NCBI RefSeq assembly: GCF_024972735.1
Contig: NZ_CP087723.1
Coordinates: forward strand, 1,612,001-1,676,000
Direction: 5' to 3'
From: Halalkaliarchaeum sp. AArc-CO
GTDB lineage: Archaea > Halobacteriota > Halobacteria > Halobacteriales > Haloferacaceae
Length of the DNA: 64,000 bases
The position numbers and the translations under genes were made by a program. Under the pieces are notes generated by a model. The model saw only the letters and a program-made list of their open reading frames with translations, was not told where the DNA came from and did no database searches. This document shows positions 34,351 through 40,959 of this stretch, piece after piece; position 1 is the stretch's first letter; each line of letters begins with the position of its first letter.

Positions 34351-35640
34351 CTACCGGACGGAATTTACCATCGCCCGGACGTTCTCCGGTTTGGCTTCGT
34401 CGAGTCCGACTCCCGGCGCCAGAACGAAGCCGTTCTCCCCGACGGTCTCCACGAGCTCTTTCGAGTAGTCGCGGACCTTCTCCGGTTCCGCAGTGTAAAG
34501 TAGCGACGTTGGAACGTTTCCGGCGATACACGTTCTGTCCCCCAGCACCTCCGCCGCCCGGCCCATGTCCGTGTTCTGGAAGTGCCAGACCATCGGCCCG
34601 TCGGAATACTCGGCAATGATTTCGAGTCTGCTCTCGTAGCTCCCCTCCGCGAACAGCCAGGGAATCAGACCCTCTTCGTGGAGGGCTTCGATCACTGTCC
34701 GGAGCTGCGGCCAGTAGAACTCCTCGAACTCCGCAGGGGACATGAAGCTGTCCGCCCCTTTGTGCAATGGAATGAACACGTGTGGGTTGTTGTTCACCCG
34801 TGCGGTCGTGATCCCGAGTTCGATCGCCCACGGGGTAATCCGCTCGATCGCTTCGAGGAGAGTGTCGGGGCGGCGCTTCAGATCCATCATCACCCCTCTG
34901 GTGCCCCTGATGGTGTCCCCGAGCATATCATACGGTGCGAGAGTGATCCCGCCAACGTTTTGAGGGTGACCGGACGCGACGATCTCCTCGACGGTCGCTC
35001 CGACGACGCCTTGCCACTCGAGGGCCGCCTCTCCCGCCTGCTCGAGCGCATCGAACGCCTCCTGCACCTCCGGGAGGCCGAACGGGAGAACGAACGGGTG
35101 GACGCTTGCGATCCCGACGCTGAGCGAGATCAACTGGGGTAACTGCGCTAGCCCACCCAGCTCCCCGAACGCTGCCGGTACGTAGTGCCGAAGGAGGAAG
35201 TCCGTCGGATCCCGGATGAACGCGTCGTAATCCTCCGCACTCATGTAGTCGGGCTCCTTGGCCTGATAGACGGTGTCCGGCGAGGAGCCGTCTCCCGGCC
35301 AGTCGAACACCCGGTAGTCGACTGCCTCGAGGGACTCCGCCGACGGAATGAGGGTCGTCGACCACGGGAAGACGTCGAGATCGAGATCCTCCGCGAAATG
35401 AAGGAGCGCCGCACTGAGCTGTTCCCCGTCGTTCATCGCCGTTTCCGGCGTGATCCCGTGATGAAACGCCGGGTAAAACGTGCTCAACACGGAGACTGGA
35501 ACCCGATCCGGACCGTCCATCCGGACCGCGTCGGCGTATCGTTGCGCCCGTTTGCGGTACTGTTCTCTGGCGTCTTCGTCCGTGAATTCGACTCCTTCCC
35601 CGGCGATCCACGAGTCGAGAGTCGGCTGGGGCAGCGACAT
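34351..35640 (-). CDS. URO-D-fold methyltransferase (MtaA/O-demethylase MT-I-like)
   Basis: 429 residues, a uroporphyrinogen-decarboxylase-fold protein. It is not HemE: it is too long, lacks the HemE RQAGRY N-terminus, and lies next to a corrinoid protein. The MtaA/MtbA zinc ligands are not conserved: the H-x-C site reads H353-F-Q, and the later PGC reads PGV (V411). Instead E318-x13-E332-x20-H353 resembles the E-x14-E-x20-H zinc pattern reported, as I recall it, for acetogen O-demethylase methyltransferase I. The start ATG at 35640 overlaps the stop of the corrinoid gene by one base, giving tight coupling. Likely role: transfer of a methyl group from a methylated substrate to the corrinoid protein. 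Confidence 0.85.
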   Translation of the reverse strand: MSLPQPTLDSWIAGEGVEFTDEDAREQYRKRAQRYADAVRMDGPDRVPVSVLSTFYPAFHHGITPETAMNDGEQLSAALLHFAEDLDLDVFPWSTTLIPSAESLEAVDYRVFDWPGDGSSPDTVYQAKEPDYMSAEDYDAFIRDPTDFLLRHYVPAAFGELGGLAQLPQLISLSVGIASVHPFVLPFGLPEVQEAFDALEQAGEAALEWQGVVGATVEEIVASGHPQNVGGITLAPYDMLGDTIRGTRGVMMDLKRRPDTLLEAIERITPWAIELGITTARVNNNPHVFIPLHKGADSFMSPAEFEEFYWPQLRTVIEALHEEGLIPWLFAEGSYESRLEIIAEYSDGPMVWHFQNTDMGRAAEVLGDRTCIAGNVPTSLLYTAEPEKVRDYSKELVETVGENGFVLAPGVGLDEAKPENVRAMVNSVR

Positions 35641-36308
35641 CACGCCACCTCCGCCCCTTCCAGCCACTGTTTCGCCAACTTGACTCCGCCGGGTGCGTCG
35701 GTTTCGTAACCGTCAGCCCGAACGTACATGCGGACGTCCTCGGTGATCTGCCCGCCGCCGATCATCACTTTCGTCCCCTTGCGTAGCCCCTCGTCGTCGA
35801 ACTCCTCGATGAGTCCAGCCTCCTCGAGCGCGTCGACGGTCTCCTGCATCGAGTCGAACGCCGCGGTCAAAAAGCCGCTCAGCGCCACAATGTCGGGGTC
35901 GTGCTCCTCGACGGCATCGACGAAGTCCTGCACGGGGACGTCGATTCCCAGGTCGTGTACTTTGAACCCGTTCAGATCGAACATGAAGTACACGAGGTCC
36001 TTTCCGATGTCGTGGATGTCGTCCTTGACAGTTCCGAGAACGACGGTTCCGAGCGTGTCCTCCTCCTGTTCGGGGAGCTCCTCTTGGATGAGCTGTGAGA
36101 TCTGTTCGATGATGTCGCCCGCGTACATGAGGTCGGGTATGAAGTAGTCTTCCGCCTCGTACCGGTCGCCGACGATTGCCATTCCCGCCTTCAGATCGTC
36201 GAGAACAGCCATCGGATCCTCGCCGGAGTCGAGACGCTCCTCGGCGATCTGTATTGCCCGTTCCTCCTCGAGATCTGCTAACGCGTGTATCAGCTCGTCT
36301 GAAGTCAT
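35640..36308 (-). CDS. Corrinoid (B12-binding) methyl-carrier protein, copy 2
   Basis: 222 residues from the ATG at 36308. It is colinear with copy 1 (1917-2573) and nearly identical over residues 39-65 and 91-160; differences cluster at the N-terminus, in the linker at 68-88 and at the C-terminus. The cobalt motif is D97-I-H99-D-I-G102. The C-terminus is extended by a few residues (EGAEVA). First gene of the operon with the URO-D methyltransferase. A minus-strand TATA-like TTTAAG (36338-36343) resembles the one in front of copy 1. Confidence 0.93.
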   Translation of the reverse strand: MTSDELIHALADLEEERAIQIAEERLDSGEDPMAVLDDLKAGMAIVGDRYEAEDYFIPDLMYAGDIIEQISQLIQEELPEQEEDTLGTVVLGTVKDDIHDIGKDLVYFMFDLNGFKVHDLGIDVPVQDFVDAVEEHDPDIVALSGFLTAAFDSMQETVDALEEAGLIEEFDDEGLRKGTKVMIGGGQITEDVRMYVRADGYETDAPGGVKLAKQWLEGAEVA

Positions 36309-36337
36309 AATACACCAATATGTCGGTCCGCACATCA

Positions 36338-36419
36338 CTTAAAGCAGGGCTGCTATTCCCATCGAACGGCAGGTAGAACGTTTGAAATTGGACTTTTACA
36401 AGTTCAGTATGAACTACAA
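36338..36419. promoter_or_regulatory. Promoter region of the URO-D/corrinoid operon with TTGTAA-like elements
   Basis: Read on the minus strand there is a TTTAAG TATA-like box (36338-36343). Upstream lies AGTTC-AGTAT-GAACT (36401-36415), an inverted repeat flanked by TTGTA on both sides when read on the minus strand (TTGTAG and TTGTAA). The core matches the motif repeated near the IclR gene and upstream of copy 1, suggesting common control. Confidence 0.45.
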
Positions 36420-36536
36420 TATACAAACAGACAGTAATAGATAGCTGTCACATATTCGGAAAGCCACCCCGTCGTCGTTCCACAGAACTGTAACTGGAAG
36501 ACTGCAGTTTTCGAGTAGTAACCGAGATTGTTCGCA

Positions 36537-36749
36537 TCAGAGCGGTTCGATCAGTTCGACGACGTGGCCGTCGGGATCCTCGAGGAACGCGGTGCGGGCG
36601 CCTGCGGCGGGCTGGTCCCCCGGCTCTTTTATTGCGTCGTGGTGATCGATCCGCTCGAAGGCGGCGTCGACGTCGTCGACCTTCACCCAATTCAAGGCGG
36701 AGGCCCCATCCTCAACGAGCGCAGGGATTCCGACTGGTCGGAAGCACAA
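36537..36749 (-). pseudogene. VOC (glyoxalase-fold) protein, C-terminal fragment
   Basis: About 70 codons with the C-terminal half of a VOC-fold protein: WVKVDDVDAAFERIDHHDA, then ARTAFLEDPDGHVVELIEPL with the second-metal-ligand Glu. The N-terminal half (first beta-alpha-beta-beta-beta module) is missing. The frame runs back to the left end of the TnpB element at about 36750, so it was cut by that element or by a deletion next to it. An internal ATG at 36749 is not a credible start. Confidence 0.75.
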
Positions 36750-36859
36750 GCGAGTAGGGTGGGGAGGAAGCCGACAACAAGTATGTCAATCCCACGCACA
36801 GAGCCAGCCCTAATACCCCAACCGCAGCCTTTACAATCTAGTAAACCGACATATTACGT

Positions 36860-38221
36860 ATGGTGGAAGCGAACCGAACTGTTGTGATTCCTCTCAAAAT
36901 TCCAGAAGAATCACGCTCGGACTTCCACCAGACTATCCTGCCGTATCTCTACTGCCAGCAGGAAGCTGTCGAACACTGCTGGCCAGACTCACCGAAACAG
37001 CCAGCCGACCTGCAAACCAGCAAGCAGGATGCCGAAAACGCACTCTACGACCAACTTCGAGACGAGACCAACGAACAACTCCACTCGAATCTCGTCCAGA
37101 AAGCCATCAAAGACGCAACCAGCGCGATCTCCTCGTGCAAGACCAACTGGGAGAACGGCGACCGTCTCAGCAAACCTGATTTTTACCACCGTGAGCGGGC
37201 TGGCTACACGATGACCTACGACAAACGAGCCGCCACCTACGGTCGGTACGAAGCGACGTTCTCGACGCTCAACGGCACTGTGACCTGTAGATACGAACTG
37301 CCAGCAGAAATCGAGGGAACGCCGTACGGCGAGTATATCCTGGACAGACGGTGGTCGTTTTCCACGAGCAAACTCGTCTTTGACGGCGAGCGGTTCTGGC
37401 TCCACGCGGTGATGCAACGCCAGTTCGGAGATGACCCAGTGTATGCACCCACGACGGACAATTCAGGTTCAGACACGCATGAGGACACTCATCGTGTACT
37501 CGGCGTGGACTTGAACGTCGATGGGGCAACAGCGGTGACGTCGACTGGCCAGTTCTACGGCAACGCCGATGCACTCAACGCCTACCGGTCTGAGCAAGAA
37601 CAGTTACGCGGCGAACTTCAGCAAACAGGGACGCGAAGTGCCCATCTCCGGTTTCAACAGCGGCGTGGCACGGAGTGGCGATACTACGACCAGTACGCCC
37701 ACCATGTTGCCAATGCCATCAAACAGGAAGCACTCCGGGTTCGTGCCACCCACGTCGCCTTCGAGGAGTTGAGGCGGATTCGCACGCGCATCTCGAATCT
37801 GCCCAAGTTCCAGCACTGGCTGTTCAAAAAAGTCCGCACGTACACTGAATACAAGCTGGAAGGATACGGTGTGACTGTGGATACAACGAACCCGGAATAC
37901 ACGAGTCAGGGTTGTAGCCGCACAGATTGTGAGTGTGTGGACGAAGACAATCGTGACGGCAAGCACTTCGAGTGCGTTGAGTGTGGGTATACAGTAAATT
38001 CGGATTACAATGCGGCCAAGAACATCGGATTCCGGTATCTCTGTGAGGAGCTATCCAGCCCGGCGAGCCGCACGTGTTCGTCCGGGCAGGCCACGAGTCA
38101 ACTGGCCTTGGTGTCGGGGACACTCTCACCACCCGGCGATTTTGCCGAGCATGAGTGGGTGTCCACCGACAAGCCCCACCCTCAACAAGCGAGTGGCAGT
38201 TCATCTGCCCGAGCGCAGTAG
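36860..38221 (+). CDS. tnpB: RNA-guided endonuclease TnpB
   Basis: 453 residues. The RuvC catalytic acids look intact: D217 in RVLGVDLNVDG, E302 or E303 in HVAFEELRRI, and D382 in VNSDYNAAKNIG. The zinc finger lies between them as GCSRTDCECVDEDN and FECVECGY (about 351-377). The last 60 residues (after FRYLCEEL) are low-complexity and are encoded by DNA that doubles as the omega-RNA region. A likely active nuclease guided by its own 3' RNA. No stop codon or frameshift interrupts it. The ATG at 36860 follows an AT-rich stretch (CATATTACGT). Confidence 0.92.
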   Translation: MVEANRTVVIPLKIPEESRSDFHQTILPYLYCQQEAVEHCWPDSPKQPADLQTSKQDAENALYDQLRDETNEQLHSNLVQKAIKDATSAISSCKTNWENGDRLSKPDFYHRERAGYTMTYDKRAATYGRYEATFSTLNGTVTCRYELPAEIEGTPYGEYILDRRWSFSTSKLVFDGERFWLHAVMQRQFGDDPVYAPTTDNSGSDTHEDTHRVLGVDLNVDGATAVTSTGQFYGNADALNAYRSEQEQLRGELQQTGTRSAHLRFQQRRGTEWRYYDQYAHHVANAIKQEALRVRATHVAFEELRRIRTRISNLPKFQHWLFKKVRTYTEYKLEGYGVTVDTTNPEYTSQGCSRTDCECVDEDNRDGKHFECVECGYTVNSDYNAAKNIGFRYLCEELSSPASRTCSSGQATSQLALVSGTLSPPGDFAEHEWVSTDKPHPQQASGSSSARAQ

Positions 38222-38228
38222 GGTGGGG
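38174..38228 (+). ncRNA. Predicted 3' end of TnpB omega-RNA (sotRNA) overlapping the tnpB stop
   Basis: CCCCACCCT (38174-38182) and AGGGTGGGG (38220-38228) form a perfect 9-bp stem. Inside it GGCAG-TTCAT-CTGCC (38195-38209) is a perfect 5-bp hairpin. The structure spans the end of the tnpB reading frame and its TAG stop. Sense-overlapping RNAs at the 3' end of IS1341 tnpB genes are known in Halobacterium, and TnpB guide RNAs are made from this position. The 5' boundary is not visible and probably lies 50-100 nt further upstream; the guide would begin after 38228. Confidence 0.65.
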
Positions 38229-38536
38229 TAGTTGACGTACGGATGTCCGCGGAGCCGTCGATCCATCCGTTCGGCGAGAACCGCCGGCTGCGTGGGGTCG
38301 GCACCGAGAACGGTGTCTGCGAGTTCTTCGATTCCCGCCCGTGCGCCACGGGGAAAGGCGGGGAGATATGCGGTGCCCAGCGTCGACAGTTCGCCCCAGC
38401 CGACGACTCCCTCGTCGGTGTCGAGACGGACGATCGTCGAATCGAACGCCTCGTAGGAGTTGCCGCCCGCCCAGTCGTAGCTTCCCTCGGCGATCGGGAG
38501 ATCCACCTGATAGACGCGTATCCCTGTGACGTGCAT
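38229..38536 (-). pseudogene. MR/MLE-type enolase-superfamily protein, N-terminal fragment
   Basis: About 102 codons starting MHVTGIRVYQVDLPIAEG at 38536, with the capping-domain pattern of mandelate racemase/muconate lactonizing enzymes (FDSTIVRLDTDEGVVGWGE, PAVLAERMDRRLRGHPYVN). It stops at the right end of the TnpB element exactly before the place where the family has its SAIDxALWD barrel start, so the catalytic barrel is missing. It resembles the amino-acid-derived branch (such as hydroxyproline betaine epimerase or hydroxyproline dehydratase) by eye, at low confidence. Confidence 0.78.
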
Positions 38537-38621
38537 TTACAGGCTACCAACCTGCCGCTTTGGCTAAAAGGTTAGGGGCGGAAAACGCGTTCGAATCGCG
38601 CCGGTAGAACCGCTCTCTTCG

Positions 38622-39209
38622 TTACATTCGACGATCTCGGTAGCGATGAACCACGGACAGCCCCAGCAGCGCACCCGCAAACAGTGTGGCGTATCCCATC
38701 CCCGGCACCGCCGAAAACGGCGACAGCCCGAGCCACGCCAGCCCGACCACCCCGAGCGACAGGCAGGCGAGCGCCAGATAGTACCTGCTCCACGTGTGAC
38801 GCACCTGGCTGCTCCTCTCGAGATACGCGAGGAGTTCGTCGGCTTCTCCGGCCAGTTCGACCCGTCCGCGATCTCTGTCGTAGTCGATGACGCCTTCGGC
38901 GGCGAGTTTCGGCAGATGTGACTGGTACAGCGAGATGTAAACGCGCTTTCGTTGCTCCGAGGTCACCTCCCCCATCGGCAGGTCGTGTTCCCCGGCGGCA
39001 ATCCGGGCCGCGAGGTCACCGATGGTCGTCTCCGCCTCGACGTGTTTCAGGTACTCGAGGACGTCCCGGCGGCGTCGGCTGCTCAACAGCTGGTGGACGG
39101 CGTCCGGAGAGAGGTCCCCGGCAACGTTCGCGTTCGGATCCACAGGTCGGTCGTTGCTCGGCTTCGTCGACTTCCGCGAGAGGGCTCCCGCAGCGAGTAT
39201 TTTCCCCAT
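38622..39209 (-). CDS. Haloarchaeal winged-helix protein with two membrane helices (DUF7344 type)
   Basis: 195 residues from the ATG at 39209 (MGKILAAGALSRKS). A winged-helix domain (about 30-120: LSPDAVHQLLSSRRRRDVLEYLK, TIGDLAARIAAGE, RKRVYISLYQSHLPKLAAEGVIDYDR) is followed by two hydrophobic helices (about 145-190). This is the common haloarchaeal DUF7344 arrangement, a membrane-bound putative regulator. No partner gene is evident. Confidence 0.87.
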   Translation of the reverse strand: MGKILAAGALSRKSTKPSNDRPVDPNANVAGDLSPDAVHQLLSSRRRRDVLEYLKHVEAETTIGDLAARIAAGEHDLPMGEVTSEQRKRVYISLYQSHLPKLAAEGVIDYDRDRGRVELAGEADELLAYLERSSQVRHTWSRYYLALACLSLGVVGLAWLGLSPFSAVPGMGYATLFAGALLGLSVVHRYRDRRM

Positions 39210-39345
39210 TAAAGATCCCTGTCGGAGGAAACGAAGCAGTCGACAAAACAGTTTGCAGCAACACAGTACTATAGTCGAACTGACAGTATTGCCGGGCTGG
39301 TTGTGATTCGATGGCCAACCCATGCACAACAGGCGTTCGACGGCG

Positions 39346-40299
39346 TCACTCGTCGATCGGACACCTGGTCAGTTCGACGACTTCGACCGCCTCGTTCACT
39401 GTGACGCGAAGCTCTTCGGTGTCGACCGGAATTCTGATTCGGATCCGCAGGGGGTCGGCTTCGAGCAGTTCACACTCTATGTTGCTGATGTACGGTGCGT
39501 TTCGCCAGGTCAGTTTGCTGAACGGGATCGTCTCCTCCAAGCCGTGCTCGTAGTAGAAGGCGACCACTCCAGGATCGTTCAGGATCTCGAACCAGATCAG
39601 GCACCGGCGGGTGTACTCGCAGCGTTCACACACGTAGTCGACCCAGATGGGATTCCGAAAGCCGCAGGAATCACAGACGCCTCGGTCGCCGGCATCGTGC
39701 CCGTGGCAGATGTCGATCTTCGAGTCGACGCGTCCGGCACACTCCGGACAGACCCCGCTCATCATCGGGGTGGCCTTGGCGTCGTAAAAGGCGTGTGCGG
39801 CCTCGAGGAGTTCCTCGGGTGTTCTGTCCTGGATCCCTGCCGGCGGAAACGCGAACCGCATGTACGTCCCCGCCGGATACTCCTCGCCGCCGATACCCGG
39901 ACACTCCGTACAACGAACCAGGATGCGCTCGTTTACGTACTGTAATTCCACAGGCGCGCCACAGTACGGACACCTTGAGTCACATTCGACCGGCTCGATT
40001 CGCGGTTTTCGGTTGATGCTCCCCGCGAGAACCGCCCGAATAACCTGTTTTCCCGCCTCCCGGAGGTCGTACCCCCTCTCGGTTTTCCGGACGAAGTTCC
40101 CAGTGAGCTTCGAGAGGTGATAGTTGAAGTTGCCGGGATCGTTGTGGCCGACTTTCTTCCGGAGGACAGCAAACCGGACGGGGGTCTCGGACGCCTTCCA
40201 GAGCGTTCGGAGAATCTCGATTCGGGTCCCGTCCCCGAGAATTGCGAACGCCTCGTCGGGCGTTAGTTCCTGGGACGTCTCAGAATCCGGGGAGACCAT
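39346..40299 (-). CDS. ArsR-like winged-helix protein with zinc-ribbon-rich C-terminal domain
   Basis: 317 residues from the ATG at 40299 (MVSPDSETSQELTPDEAF). N-terminal winged helix (about 15-100: DGTRIEILRTLWKA, FNYHLSKLTGNFVRKTERGYDL), then Cys pairs forming several zinc-binding sites: CPYCGAP and CTECPG, CPECAG, CDSCGF and CERCEY. A beta-rich C-terminus follows. This architecture is frequent in haloarchaea and probably a transcription regulator; effector unknown. Confidence 0.87.
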   Translation of the reverse strand: MVSPDSETSQELTPDEAFAILGDGTRIEILRTLWKASETPVRFAVLRKKVGHNDPGNFNYHLSKLTGNFVRKTERGYDLREAGKQVIRAVLAGSINRKPRIEPVECDSRCPYCGAPVELQYVNERILVRCTECPGIGGEEYPAGTYMRFAFPPAGIQDRTPEELLEAAHAFYDAKATPMMSGVCPECAGRVDSKIDICHGHDAGDRGVCDSCGFRNPIWVDYVCERCEYTRRCLIWFEILNDPGVVAFYYEHGLEETIPFSKLTWRNAPYISNIECELLEADPLRIRIRIPVDTEELRVTVNEAVEVVELTRCPIDE

Positions 40300-40582
40300 A
40301 TCGTGTAATAGTTTCACATAACTAATTCTTTTTGGATAACTCGACGGGCAGATCGGGAGATCGCTGACTCGCGAGACTGTACTCCGAGTGAATACGTTCC
40401 CGGGGAACAGTCGACTCGGTGTCTGACCGACTGAATCGTACATCCTGTCTCATCCATCGTTATCACAGTCACGGATCCGGACGTACTCCGGATGTGGATG
40501 ATCGAGACTGTGCTCACGCTGTCGTCGCCGATCCCCTATCGAGCGTTCGAGCCCCAGCCTCAGAATGGTCCGAGCCCCGATC

Positions 40583-40804
40583 TCAAAGCGTTTCAGCGAT
40601 TTCCTCGACGGCGAGGGCGATCCGATACAGGAGATAGACCACCAACAGGAAAATGCCGACGCACAGCAGTCCGGCCCAGACCGCGAGCGGTATAATGAGG
40701 CTTCCCATGATCAGTAGTCCATACACGAGACTCGCGACGAACAAGACGACGACCGCTCCGACGGGCCCTGTCGGGACCTCGACCTCCGCGAATGTGATGC
40801 TCAT
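40583..40804 (-). CDS. Small membrane protein (73 aa)
   Basis: From the ATG at 40804, MSITFAEVEVPTGPVGAVVV leads into two hydrophobic helices separated by LIIPLAVWAG and an amphipathic C-terminus LYRIALAVEEIAETL. Codon use is haloarchaeal and the two-helix pattern is clean. No family is recognised. It is divergent from the ABC exporter gene that starts at 40960. Confidence 0.68.
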   Translation of the reverse strand: MSITFAEVEVPTGPVGAVVVLFVASLVYGLLIMGSLIIPLAVWAGLLCVGIFLLVVYLLYRIALAVEEIAETL

Positions 40805-40959
40805 ACTTCCACACTCCGACGAGCGGACTAATAGATCCTGATCAATCAAACGCGTGTTTGCGCCTCTCACTCCGGCCACCGAACCACCTCCCCCGGACAA
40901 ACAGCGGTCGACTTCTCCGGAGCCGTCGGATACTTGCTCCCCGAGGGCCAGTGTCGGGT

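Larger units (their letters stand above)
36753..38228 (+). mobile_element. IS1341-type (IS200/IS605 group) element carrying only tnpB
   Basis: A solo tnpB with no tnpA. The boundaries are inferred: AGTAGGGTGGGG occurs at the left (36753-36764) and again at the right (38217-38228), and the genes on both sides break at these points. The left copy can pair imperfectly with CCCCAACC at 36816-36823; the right copy pairs perfectly with CCCCACCCT at 38174-38182, as expected for subterminal hairpins of this group. The left end also has AAGCGAGT directly before AGGGTGGGG, the same two words that flank the inner hairpin at the right end. Confidence 0.75.

Noticed and set aside
34351-35640. Assignment of the URO-D-fold gene as hemE.
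   Set aside because: Length, missing HemE N-terminal motif and coupling with a corrinoid protein gene fit a methyltransferase instead.
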